Positions 22,640 through 32,524 of a stretch of DNA of 59,295 nt are shown here, in pieces. The DNA is taken from positions 354,318-413,612 of the forward strand of contig NW_014577081.1 of assembly GCF_000485595.1 (NCBI RefSeq), given 5' to 3'. The notes under the pieces were generated by a model. It was not told the DNA's origin. It ran no database searches and saw nothing but the letters and a program-made list of their open reading frames with translations. This DNA is from Priapulus caudatus. Its lineage: Eukaryota > Priapulida > Priapulimorpha > Priapulimorphida > Priapulidae. Each line of letters opens with the position of its first letter. The stretch's first letter is position 1. A program made the position numbers and the translations under genes.

Positions 22640-23180
22640 ACGTCCGCCAAGGGGTTGGCAGGAGGTTATGTTTTCACTGGCGTTTGTTGGTTTGTGGCTT
22701 TGTGCGTTTCTTTGTTTGTGTACGCCTAACTGAAAAGGTTATGGACGGATTGTCATAAAATGTTCAGAATAGCTCAGAAATGGGCTAACTTAGAATTGAT
22801 TAGGTTTTGGTGGTGATCCGGATCCAATTAATTAATTAATTAATTAATTAATTAATTAAATTTTCAGGATAGGTCAGAAATGGGGTAACTTAGAAGTCAT
22901 ACAATTTTGGTGGTGATCCGGATCCAATTAATTAATTAATTAATGAAATTTTTAGGATACGTCAGAAATGGGGTAACTTAGAATTCATACAATTTTAGTG
23001 GTGATCCGGATCCAATTAATTAATTAATTAATAAAATTTTCAGGATACGTCAGAAATGCGGTAACTTAGAATTCATGAAATTTTGGTGGTGATCCGGATC
23101 CAATTAATTAATAAAAATTTTCACAGTGAGAGAATTGAGCTGCCTTGGCAGAGGTCTGCGCTCTCCGAGTGCTCTAGTTT
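22640..23180. mobile_element. Interspersed repeat with four internal ~85-bp units
   Basis: The left part reads CGTCCGCCAAGGGGTTGGCA and the right end contains CTTGGCAGAGGTCTGCGCTC, so CGCCAAGG and CCTTGGCAG form short inverted ends. Between them about four units repeat AAATGGGGTAACTTAGAATT, GGTGGTGATCCGGATCC and a variable TTAA run. The style is that of an interspersed repeat found in many animal genomes, but I cannot name the family with certainty. Confidence 0.7.
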
Positions 23181-23932
23181 ATAATGCAATTGAATTGTGA
23201 TTAATTAATGGACGCACATATGTTATGGCCTGTTCGCGGCCGAGTCAAGTTGTGCATTATAAACGCCCTAATACTGAAACCCGTATGATAGGAGATTGGG
23301 TAGTGAAACCCTTATGATAGGGAGGTGGGTAGTGAAACCTATATGATAAGAGCACGCGTAGGGAAACCTTTTATTGAAAGAGCTAGCCAGTTGAACAGCC
23401 AGTGTTGTTGGAGCCAGTTTATTTAAGCCATAGGCAGTGGCGTGACACGTTCTGTATCATAATTGAATTCGGTCTCCGCGTTCACACAGATTCTGGCTTT
23501 TATATCGGCCCCGAGTGACTGAGCGTTTAGTGGGCTGTCAATCACGCTCCGTTAGTTTCCAATAGTTTGGATTTAATCAAAAATGCTGCTAATTTTGCAA
23601 CGGCTGCACGCTTCCATTCCAATTAGATACAGACGATACTCGACCGGGAAGCTGCGAGCTGCTATGATGAATATATCAGTTAAGCTATTATTTATGACAG
23701 CCTTTCCGCTTGAGTTTGGCTTTACCACGCACAACGTAAATTTATATGGGGGATCTAAACCAACGACGCGTTTTAGAAGCATATGTGTAGCATATGTGTG
23801 CCTATATGTGTTTTATGATATTCCGTGACCAGTCATTGAGGCAAATGACATACCAGAGATGTTACATGAGAGGTTCTTACAGTGGAGCTGATCGTGTTGT
23901 TTCTGTCTATCTATGGAGCAGTGACCGAGTAA

Positions 23933-23935
<3 letters not shown>
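23181..23935 (+). other. Intronic interval with small repeats
   Basis: Contains a hairpin formed by TTTATAATGCA (about 23179) and TGCATTATAAA (about 23253), and three about 33-bp units with GAAACC and TATGATA (23275-23370). No gene is seen. Confidence 0.6.
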
Positions 23936-23982
<47 letters not shown>

Positions 23983-24060
23983 CGCGCGCGTGTGCGCGTG
24001 CGCGTGCGCGTGTGTGTGTGCGTGTGTTCACGCGTGCGTGCATGCGTGCGTGCGAGCGTG
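23936..24060. repeat. GT/GC microsatellite
   Basis: Pure GT passes into GCGCGT and GCGTGC runs. The Val-Cys and Thr-His frames over it are artefacts. Confidence 0.95.
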
Positions 24061-25181
24061 GCTATGAATGCACATGGCTTCGTGCATGCGTTGTTACGGA
24101 CAGCGATATTATGCGTGGGATTCAGAGCAATTACACTATCGTCTGCAGCAAAAGTATCATTAGCTAGTGTGTATCGGTGCCCCACAGACATCGTTTTTTA
24201 TCCGAACGTGTCTCTGTGGACGTTGCTTGCGGCAGGAATACTGGAAGCGACGTCTATAAACGCGACGATATCTGGCGCGCCATATATTATGTCTGCTGTA
24301 CATATAGAGAGATAGCTGACTTGATCTTTCGCTACCCCTTCACCCTTCAAAATAATGTTTTCTGCATCATTGTATTTTTTCAAATTATGGTGATAAATAA
24401 TTTTTTTTGAATTTGAATTTAATTTGATTTATAACTAGCTGCTTGCATGGCGGCTTCACCAGTGTAGCGAGTCGCCAGCACCGTGAGAGCGCGTGCGCTA
24501 TTGTCTCGGCGATGCTGACGACTCGCTGCCTAAACACAAATCGCTGCCAGTCTCCTGTCTCCTGTCTCTGTCTCTGTCTCTGCTAGTTGGTTGTGACTGC
24601 GATCTCGCGTAGATTTCCTTCATACGTACGTCGTGCGGCGGCTGGCGGCGACCCCACGCCGACACTCTATGTGTGTCACTATCTCTCTCTCTCGTTCGGT
24701 TTCTCTCCCTCTCATCACTTTCTTTTGATAATACTCGCCGCTTCGTTACATGCGTTAATTGAAAGTGAATTGTTTTGCATTGACCTTGATGGAAACCGCA
24801 CGCCGGCGGTTTATTGTGTCAGGAGCAAGTTTCGAATGCGCCGTCGAATCGTTAATAGTCGTACTGTAAATTTAAACGATGCTGCGATTTATTTCCGCGA
24901 ATTGGAGGTCTAAAATGAGATGTTTTTAGCTTGTGTCTGTTTGTATTAGATTGTTTTATGTCGAACGGCCGCGGTGTGTGCACTCGGCGGCTGTTACATG
25001 AGATAGTGGCAGTGGCACGTTCTTGCCACGCCGTTTGATGTAAATGCTTTCATAACAGGAATGTTAAAATGTTTACACAATGACTGCTAAATTGGAACTC
25101 TGTCTTCCGTCTGTGAGGATTCACTTTACCGCAAGCGGCGCTACAAAAAAACCATACATCTCAACATCGTTGGCTTCAACA
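24061..25181 (+). other. Intronic interval, no feature
   Basis: Unrecognised sequence with a CTCTGTCTCTGT patch near 24550-24580. A 108-codon open frame (24587-24913) has no recognisable protein features. Confidence 0.5.
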
Positions 25182-25428
25182 TGGCTGAGGGTTGAAGCTG
25201 AGGCTACAGCATGGCTGATGGTGGAAGCTGAGTCTACAGCATGGCTGATGGTGGAAGCTGAGTCTACAGCATGGCTGATGGTGGAAGCTGAGGTTACAGC
25301 ATGGCTGATGATGGAAGCTGAGGCTACAGCATGGCTGATGATGGAAGCTGAGGCTACAGCATGGCTGATGATGGAAGCTGAGGCTACAGCATGGCTGATG
25401 ATGGAAGCTGAGGCTACAGCATGGAAGC
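25182..25428. repeat. 30-bp tandem repeat, about 8 copies
   Basis: The unit contains GAAGCTGAGGCTACAGCATG followed by GCTGATGATG. Because 30 is divisible by 3, the + strand would encode a repeating AWLMMEAEAT decapeptide. There is no splice context or protein homology to support translation. Confidence 0.95.
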
Positions 25429-25823
25429 TGGAGCGGAGGGGGTTTCTGCACCTGCAAATTGCGTATAGATGTCTGTAGTTTGATGCCGACGACGCGGCGC
25501 GATGTTCGCTCGCGTGCAGTGCTTCGGTGCTCGTGCCATGCTCTCGTGCGCCGTCTCCGTATGCGCTGATCCCGCCCCGCGCTCCTGATTGTCATGTCTG
25601 TCGACCCCTGCGCCCGTCCGCCCGCCCACCCTGCCGCATTTCTAGTGATTTCTAGGATCGGCACAGCTGCGTTGGATGGTTGATTACGTTTAATAATGCA
25701 CGCTCGCGCGCACCACTCCCCTTCCCCTCCCACGTCATCATCTGCCTTTTCTGATAGGAATCTATATGTGCCGCACTGGTCATAAATTGCTGACCGGTAT
25801 GTTCCTACGTTGTTGTGGTTGAT
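25429..25823 (+). other. Intronic interval, no feature
   Basis: Moderately GC-rich sequence without recognisable features. Confidence 0.5.
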
Positions 25824-25828
25824 GGTGG

Positions 25829-25895
<67 letters not shown>

Positions 25896-25925
25896 GACCT
25901 GTGCTGCTGCTGCTGCTGCTACTAC
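25824..25925. repeat. (GAT)n and (GCT)n microsatellites
   Basis: About 23 GAT units followed closely by six GCT units. The minus strand would give poly-Ile and the + strand poly-Asp. Confidence 0.95.
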
Positions 25926-27087
25926 TACTGCTACCGGCAGTACGGCGAAAGGGGGATTATATATACAGTGCTGATGCTCTCGCTTGCAGGACAGTGGGAG
26001 GAGAGAGGCTAAATGGGAATATGCTATTGCTGCTGATGCTGCTAACAACAGCACACTGAACGAGTCAATGACGATACATAATGATAGTCAATTTCTGCGC
26101 ATGATAATGACAAATCCAGCGCGTTTCTCTCCCTCCGTGACTTCTTACAATGCTTGTTCTGTTGTTGCTGCCCGGCTGATTTTTTTCTCGAAAAAACACT
26201 GACTGCACTCTCTCCCCGGTTTTGTGCTTTGAATTTTCGTGGTGCTAATGCCCTTACCTCCCCGAATGCTATTTCTGCTCGACGCTTACCCTCTCAAGGT
26301 TTCAAGAACTGTATCTAGACTGCCAGCCCTCCTCCTCACTGACGCAACGCCCTCGGAGTACGTGCCCCGTGCTCTACTGTGTGTCATTCACCATATCTCC
26401 TACCTTTTGTACATGTCACTAATCAGCTGGTATCGTTTCTATTGTTTGGCATGCTGAGCAGGTAGAAAGAACAAACCCAAAACCCAGCTGGATGTTGCAA
26501 AAGGTGATTACAATTTTTTTCTCTGTCGCCGTTGCATGGATGTTAGAGAGAGACAGAGAGCCTGTCCTGAGAGTGACTTTCACCCTAAACGCATGCCTAC
26601 AGTTGCCATCGTGGTTGTGCTTGCCATTACGATATTACTTGCCATCACATTGTCGTAGCCATGGTGATTGTCACAATGTTGATGCTTCGAGACGTCTTGT
26701 AGATTCGAAGGTGTTCCACTTATTTAGTCTATCTTTAAATTATCCTTGATTAACACTCTTAAGCTATCACTATTTAAAAAATTATTTACAAGTAAACTGG
26801 CATGTATTAGCTAAATAGCGTAACGTTAGTCAATCCGATATACACCAACAATAATTAATAATCTATTACTTATTTTATTGACATGACTGTCTTAATAGCA
26901 CAGTTAAGTCAGATGCTGTAGCTAAAAATACTGCCCTATTAGGTTGAAAACGTCTACACACGCTGCGTAAGCATATATACAAACGCGCCTAATTAGTTGC
27001 GTTTAACTAATTAGTAACGTATAAACATTCACTACTAATTAGTGGATGCATTTGTATTGGTTTGTTCGTTGGCAGTGAATTGATACG
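25926..27087 (+). other. Intronic interval, no feature
   Basis: AT-rich sequence, especially after 26700. No gene or repeat is recognised. Confidence 0.5.
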
Positions 27088-27096
27088 AGAAGTGAT

Positions 27097-27356
27097 GCTC
27101 ATAGGGTCTATGTCCCCCAGGGTACTGCCGGAACATACCCTGGGTACGGTTCGATATACCGGAACGTACCCTGGTAACTATTTGATATGGTTAGGGTTAC
27201 GGTTAGGGAGTAGGCGTAGGCGACTCCCTAGACTCGTTAGTGGAGTAGGCGAGGTACGGTCCGACATATTAGATAGTACCAGGGTACGTTCCGGTATACC
27301 GGACCGTACCCAGGGTACGTTCCGGCAGTATCCTGGGGGACATAGACCCTCTCAGC
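27097..27356. mobile_element. 260-bp MITE with 9-bp target duplication, copy 2
   Basis: The same family as 5361-5650, in the opposite orientation. The left end GCTCATAGGGTCTATGTCCC corresponds to the right end of copy 1, and the right end (reverse complement GCTGAGAGGGTCTATGTCCC) to the left end of copy 1. Flanking 9-mers are AGAAGTGAT (27088-27096) and AAAAGTGAT (27357-27365), one mismatch. The interior holds GGTTAGGGTTACGGTTAGGG. Confidence 0.85.
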
Positions 27357-27365
27357 AAAAGTGAT

Positions 27366-28026
27366 CGCTGCCTGTCTTACAATGCATCGCGCAGTTGAAT
27401 AAGCTTTGATTAGTTGATTCACGTTCCGATGTTTTGTCCAGCTAACGATGTACCATAGCGAGTTGCACGCATGAACGTTATAATAATCTATCTAGGATAT
27501 ATGGTATATATATGATAACCTGTGCAGTTTTTGATGGGAATGATTCACATGGCGTTCGTATTGTATCATTGATTTAATTGCAAAAAATGTTTATCATGCA
27601 TGTGAATTTCACTCAGTTATGCTCTTCGAAATTAACTTGCGTGTATATTGTTTGTGTTTAACGTATCTGTGACGTAATTTGCTCTTGACGTGAATTAGCG
27701 AGGCGTCCAGCAGCGCCGGCTGCTGCGAAACGCGGCATCTCGAGAATGCTAGACGAATTTTTGTTTCCATTAATGCTTGCTTCACTTGTATCGTGTGATT
27801 GCGTCTGTCGGTTACGTGTATAGTTTTCGTTCAGAATGATTGCGACGTCACGTGAATGTTATATATGCACGCTGCAACGTCGTTATATCATATGGCGTGC
27901 AGCGTTGCAGCGTGTCCCCTCGTGCTGTCAGTCTCTGCGTGTCATGTGTGTCTGTCTGTGACCTCTCCTTGCTCGCGTTCCCGTGCTTGCAAGCCTACAC
28001 GTGGGCCGTTTCAATAATGAAATGGT
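27366..28026 (+). other. Intronic interval, no feature
   Basis: AT-rich sequence, nothing recognised. Confidence 0.5.
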
Positions 28027-28256
28027 GGTAAATAAACATATACTGTATTTACTACCAACATGCTAATGTTTATTACTCTCTATCGCCTGATAACTCCGCT
28101 TAAATGTCATTCAAATGTTCCTCTAAAACTTACAAGCTCACATCACGTATGACAATGTGCACAGACTCACAGTAGATGTATCTATCGTTGTTATTAGGCG
28201 AGAGGGTTATAAACATTAAGATTTTGGGAGTAAATACAATTTTTTGTTTATTTACC
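28027..28256. mobile_element. 230-bp long-TIR element, copy 2
   Basis: The left arm starts GGTAAATAAACATATACTGT and the right arm ends GTTTATTTACC. The arms pair over about 65 bp with scattered mismatches, sharing GTATTTACT and TTAATGTTTA-type cores. It is related to 5937-6287. Target duplications are not clear. Confidence 0.7.
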
Positions 28257-28574
28257 ATAATTTTATTATTAAAACGTCTCAAGTGGCTGCACTAGGTGCA
28301 CTGCTGGCTAGGGGGCCGTGTGCTTCAGTGTACGTGGGTGTGTGTGTGTGTGTGCGTGCGTGCGTGTGTGCGCGCACGCGTGCTTTTGTTCGTGATGGGT
28401 CTGTGATTGAAAGCAGTATAGGTGTAGATTAAATAGATGAGCATGCGGCCCCCCCCCCCAACACTGGTAACAGCCTAAATGGCGGTCAGCCCTTACACGC
28501 ACTCCTCCCCACGCCCTCCTTCCATCGTCGCGGCAGCGTACTGATGGTGCTGCCCCTGGTGTCCTGTGTTGTAG
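28257..28574 (+). other. End of long intron e3-e4
   Basis: Contains a GT/GCGT tract (about 28335-28385) and a run of nine Cs near 28450. It ends in the acceptor CCTGTGTTGTAG before e4. Confidence 0.7.
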
Positions 28575-28799
28575 ATGCTGCCTCGGCCGAGGAAGGCATG
28601 CAGTTGAACGAGGTTGCTGCGGGCCAGCCGAACCACGCCGACAAGCAGCACAACCCCGACAACAACCTGAAGGACAAGGAGCCGACGCCGCCGCCGCCGC
28701 CAAAGAAACAGGCTGTAGCAGACGAAGGAGCGGACAAGAAGGACAAGTCGGTGCTGCAAGCAAAACTCACCAAGCTAGCCATCCAGATCGGTTACTTCG
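28575..28799 (+). CDS. ATP2B: PMCA exon e4: TM2-TM3 cytosolic loop
   Basis: A 225-bp exon between GTGTTGTAG and GTAAGA, phase 1 at both ends, so it joins e3 in frame. It encodes a poorly conserved, highly charged segment with a run of six prolines (EPTPPPPPPKK in outline), then the conserved DKSVLQAKLTKLAIQIGYFG that leads into TM3. In vertebrate PMCAs this loop binds acidic phospholipids and varies by alternative splicing (site A). Its variable first two thirds are supported mainly by the continuous frame and phase; the last 20 residues are diagnostic. Confidence 0.93.
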
Positions 28800-29876
28800 G
28801 TAAGAACAGATCGCTGCGGTGGATACTCGGGTGCCAGGCACGCGCCCCTGGTGTACTGTATTTGGGTATATAACCTGTACAAACGTAGCTGCTGTGTACT
28901 GTAATGTCACATTTTCACATGCTGGTATAAGCACACCTGCAGTTCATTGTAATGTGCAGGTATGTGCACACCTGTAGTATACTGTTACTTACAGGTATAC
29001 ACGCACTTGAGGTATATTGTTACTTACAGGTATGGGTACACCTGCGGTATAGTGTAATGTAGAGGCATGTACGCACATGTGGTATATTGTTACATACAGG
29101 TATGAGCACACCTGCTGTATAGTGTAATGTAGCACATACGCATATGTGGCATGTACGCACATGTGGTATATTGTTACATGCACACCTGTGGTATATGTAC
29201 GGGTATTTGCGTACCTGCGGTATACTGTTATTTACAGGTATGTTCATACCTGCAGGTAGCAATGTAACCATGGTAACCACACACATCCCAAACACGGCTG
29301 TCAAAACGCAGCAACCAGCAACCAAACACAGCAACCAAACACGGTAATCACAGGTGATGCAGCCTGTCTGATCCCAACAGCAGACATTACGGTCTGCGTG
29401 TTTTGCATATCTAGTCATGTACAGAATCTTCACGGACAATAAATGATTGGTTAAATTCCCAAGAGCATCTACAATCTTGACAATATCACTGCATCCACCA
29501 TTTCGTAAAAATTATATCCATTTGTTACAGTAGTAATATCGTCTGAGTTGTCATGCACAGTCGTAGGCATGTCATATGGCATCGACTTCTCATCCGGTTG
29601 AATGTTCAGCTAAGCCAAAATAACATCAACTATCAGAAACATTTACAAATGTGGAGATACACATATAAACAACTGGCAGCGGCCGGTGTTCTTGTGATTG
29701 GTGATGTTTGTGTATAATTAGCTGTGTTATCAAGGAACTGTTGCAAAAATACTCCGCAAAGCATATCTACTAAATAAGTAACTGCAAGTCAAAACTGACG
29801 TGCATTACGCCATAGATGTTGCGTTGCCGTGGGTAACTATGACAACAGACAGCAGTGTGTGCTCTACGTTCTGCAG
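28800..29876 (+). other. Intron e4-e5 with splice-like minisatellite
   Basis: A 1.1-kb intron starting GTAAGA and ending TTCTGCAG. Its first half holds a tandem array (28915-29260) treated separately. The rest is AT-rich and unrecognised. Confidence 0.85.
28915..29260. repeat. About 35-bp minisatellite containing ACAG|GTATG
   Basis: Degenerate units combine CACCTG(C/T)GGTATA, TGTTACTTACAGGTAT and GCACAC. At least four units contain TACAGGTA, an acceptor-like end followed at once by a donor-like start. About nine copies. Confidence 0.85.
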
Positions 29877-30079
29877 GCTCTGCGGTTGCTATACTCACGG
29901 TCGTCATGCTCGTCGTCAGCTTCTCGATCGAAACATTTGTCTTCGACAAGAAACCGTGGTCTGGCTTCTACGCCAACTACTTTGTCAAGTTCTTCATTAT
30001 CGGTGTCACAGTGCTGGTCGTAGCTGTACCGGAGGGTCTTCCATTGGCGGTCACCCTGTCATTAGCTTATTCAGTAAAG
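29877..30079 (+). CDS. ATP2B: PMCA exon e5: TM3 and TM4 with PEGLP
   Basis: A 203-bp exon between GTTCTGCAG and GTATGT, entering at phase 1 and leaving at phase 0. It encodes TM3 ([17 protein letters not shown]), a short extracellular loop, then TM4 ([20 protein letters not shown]) and TLSLAYSVK. The PEGLP break in TM4 is a Ca2+-coordinating signature of P2-type pumps, and AYSVKKMM across the e5-e6 junction is the conserved stalk leading to the phosphorylation site. All key residues are intact. Confidence 0.97.
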
Positions 30080-30499
30080 GTATGTTGCACACCCTGTCTC
30101 ATCTTGCTTAGTCAAGCTACGTTGTCACACCCTTACTATATAGCTTACCTTATTCATTAAAGATGTGTTATTACACCGTGTCATTAACTTCATTTTCGGT
30201 AAACGTCCGCAGCCACTGAAAATTCCGTTTCTTAACCATTAGAGACTTAGAAGTTTTCATCTGTTGTTTTCATCGTATATGTGAAAAACTGCTCGGAAAG
30301 CGCGCGCGAGTTCACACGTGTACTCGCTCGGCATGTGTAGTCAGCTGCTGCTCACCCATGTCTGTCACACATATATCTGTCACACATGTATCTGTCACAC
30401 ATATATCTGTCACACATGTATCTGTCACACATGTATCTGTCACACATGTATCTGTCACACATGTATCTGTCACACATATATCTGTCTCGTTCTGCACAG
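30080..30499 (+). other. Intron e5-e6
   Basis: A 420-bp intron, GTATGT to TCTGCACAG. Its 3' third is a 15-bp tandem array (30355-30485) that reaches to within about 14 bases of the acceptor. Confidence 0.9.
30355..30485. repeat. 15-bp tandem repeat at e6 acceptor, about 9 copies
   Basis: The unit is TGTATCTGTCACACA with a TATA variant. It lies where the branch point and polypyrimidine tract of e6 should be, so the splicing signals for e6 are probably within or just after the array. Confidence 0.95.
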
Positions 30500-30635
30500 A
30501 AAATGATGAAGGACAACAACCTGGTGAGGCATCTCGATGCCTGCGAGACGATGGGCAACGCGACGGCCATCTGCTCGGACAAAACGGGTACACTGACCAC
30601 CAACCGCATGACTGTAGTGTCCACCTACATCGCAG
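30500..30635 (+). CDS. ATP2B: PMCA exon e6: phosphorylation site DKTGTLT
   Basis: A 136-bp exon, phase 0 in and phase 1 out, between CTGCACAG and GTAGGC. It encodes [20 protein letters not shown], then [16 protein letters not shown]. The Asp of DKTGTLT accepts the phosphate from ATP, forming the intermediate that defines P-type ATPases. The final 47 bases and the donor are repeated twice, imperfectly, just downstream (30687-30738, 30782-30833). Those copies lack the catalytic Asp. Confidence 0.97.
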
Positions 30636-30686
30636 GTAGGCATGGGGGCGGGGGCGGGAGCGGGGCGGGGGCGGGGCGGGATGGCG

Positions 30687-30833
30687 TACACTGACCACCA
30701 ACCGCATGACCGTAGTCGCCACCTACATCGCAGGTAGGCATGGGGCGGGGGCAGAGGCGGGGCGGGGTGGGTGGTGGTGGGTACACTCACCACTACCCGC
30801 ATGACCGTAGTGGCGACCTACATCGCAGGTAGG
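30687..30833 (+). pseudogene. Two fossil tandem copies of the 3' end of e6
   Basis: 30687-30738 and 30782-30833 each repeat 30589-30640: TACACTGACCACCAACCGCA, then a variable few bases, then CCTACATCGCAGGTAGG. Each includes the exon end and its donor. They are separated by GGGGCGGGG-type sequence that is also repeated. Neither has an acceptor or the DKTG codons, so they cannot replace e6. Their donors could in principle compete with the true one. Confidence 0.9.
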
Positions 30834-31358
30834 TAGCGGAGCGTGGGGTCGGGGAGGTGGGGTGGAGTCAGGTGGGCTAGCTGTGGGAGAGGCGAAGTGA
30901 GGTGTGGCAGGATGGGATCGGGTGGATGAGGTGGGGGGATGTGGTGGGTGGGGCGTGGTGGGGCGTGGTGGAGTTGGGTGGGTGAGTAGGGTGTAGCGGG
31001 TCAGGCTGGGGCAAAGTGTAGCATTATAGAACAGGGTGGGGTACACACGCCACCTATACCCTAAGTTATTTCTTTCATATTTGTTCCGTCATGGCAGCGT
31101 TTCTCCTTAACGCTGCCAGTGTACATACAAGTGCTACTGAGCACACAAGTGCTCTGAAGCTGTAGTAGTGTGGCCTGTACGTGCCCTCTTATCTTTCAGC
31201 GTTTTGTGGGGTTTATTGATTGGGATTGCCGTCTTTCGTAAGTATTTCGTTTCAGGTTCATGTGTTCTTAATGGTACGCGTTCAGGTTCACATTTCGTAG
31301 GTTAAAGAACACTATGTAATTTCACTGCGTGATGTGCACATATATACTTATATATACA

Positions 31359-31482
31359 TGTGTGTGTGTGTGTGCGTGCGTGCGTGCGTGTGCGTGTGCG
31401 TGTGCATGTGCGTGTGCACGTGCGCATGCGCGTGTGCGTGTGTTTGTGTCAATATATGTGTGCGTGCGTGCGTGTGCGTGCG
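31359..31482. repeat. GT/GCGT microsatellite
   Basis: GT, GCGT and GTGCGT runs, briefly interrupted near 31445-31460. Confidence 0.95.
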
Positions 31483-31689
31483 TAGAAATGCTGTAAATAT
31501 TCAGCGTGAATGAACGACTGACGTACAAATGTAGTCTGACCGGCTGCAAGACCAAGGTCATTACAACGTCTTTAGTTCGTCTTCGATCGTTTCTTGACGG
31601 CAATACACATGCAGACTGCATGGGCGCACATGCGTAAAATCACGGACATTCATTGACATGCGTCTGACACATACACATGGCTCGCACAG

Positions 31690-32205
31690 TCCTTGAAAAC
31701 TCCTTGAATTTGAGGGGAGTCCTTGAAAAGTACTTGAATTTAGTAAATGTTGATTTTGTGCTTGAAAAGTCCTTGAATTTCATGAAAATGTCCTTGAATT
31801 TAGTAAATGTTGATTTTGTGCTTGAAAAGTCCTTGAATTTCATGAAAATGTCCTTGAATTTTTAGAAAGAATCTTTGCCTGTAATAAAAAGAAATTTTGT
31901 ACCATTAATAATGTGCAATAAAAATTGCATTAAATGAGCTTAAAAAGCTATAGACAGTTATATGATTATCACAAATTACAGTAAGTCAGTAAAATCAGTC
32001 AGTAAATCAAGGTATGTTGTAGAAGTGACAGTGTTTAGAAGGGTTTATTAATGTGATCCAGGTAAGGTTTAGAGGTGACAGTGATTAAGAATGGGGTTAT
32101 TAAATTAATCCAGGTATGTTTTGTTCTGTGTATGAATTCCGATAAAATTTCTGATAAAATGTCCTTGAATTTCCGATAAAATGTCCTTGAAAAGTCCTTG
32201 AAAAA
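31690..32205. repeat. CCTTGAA-rich repeats including an exact 60-bp duplication
   Basis: 31741-31800 and 31801-31860 are identical 60-mers starting TAGTAAATGTTGATTTTGTG. Related CCTTGAAAAGTCCTTGAA strings flank them and recur at 32160-32205. The first bases of copy 2 after the N gap (37671 onward) fall in this repeat, which may explain the failed join. Confidence 0.95.
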
Positions 32206-32414
32206 ATGTTCAGTCCTCCTGTATGAACCATGATACATAACTCATACGTCTCATCAAGAACGCATAAGCTGGGTGATAGTTCACGTGCTCTTTATCTCGC
32301 ACACGCAGACGTTCATGCACGCACGCGCGCGTGCACGCGCACGCATACACACCCGCGCGCATGCACGCAAAGAACGCCCACTGACACGATATATACGATG
32401 TGCTTGTCTTGCAG

Positions 32415-32524
32415 GGCAATATGCGAAGGAGGAGCTGCCCAGCTATGAGTGCTTGCCTGCTAACACCGCGCAGCTGTTGGTGCAGGGTATTGCACTCAAC
32501 AGTGGCTACACATCGAAGATAATG
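32415..32524 (+). CDS. ATP2B: PMCA exon e7, copy 1: start of nucleotide domain
   Basis: A 110-bp exon between TTGCAG and GTACAC. It needs one base from the preceding exon (phase 1 in) and ends at phase 0. With e6 it reads through GQYAKEELPSYECLPANTA and IALNSGYTSKIM, the variable link from the P domain into the nucleotide-binding (N) domain; SGYTSKI corresponds to SAYTTKI in vertebrate PMCAs. The phase-1 entry fits e6 but not e12, so this exon cannot follow e12 in frame. Identical in protein to copy 2 (37911-38020). Confidence 0.93.

Larger units (their letters stand above)
30636..32414 (+). other. Intron e6-e7 (leading to copy 1)
   Basis: A 1.8-kb intron, GTAGGC to TGTCTTGCAG. It holds two fossil copies of the e6 end, a G-rich GGTGGG stretch (30835-31040), a GT/GCGT microsatellite (31359-31480) and a CCTTGAA-type repeat region (31690-32205). 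Nothing suggests another gene. Confidence 0.85.

Noticed and set aside
24587-24913. 108-codon + strand open frame in the long intron
   Set aside because: No similarity to a PMCA loop exon or any known domain, and it does not fit the phase-1 requirement with clear splice sites.
25080-25478. 132-codon frame with repeating AWLMMEAEAT
   Set aside because: Produced by a 30-bp tandem repeat. No splice sites or homology.
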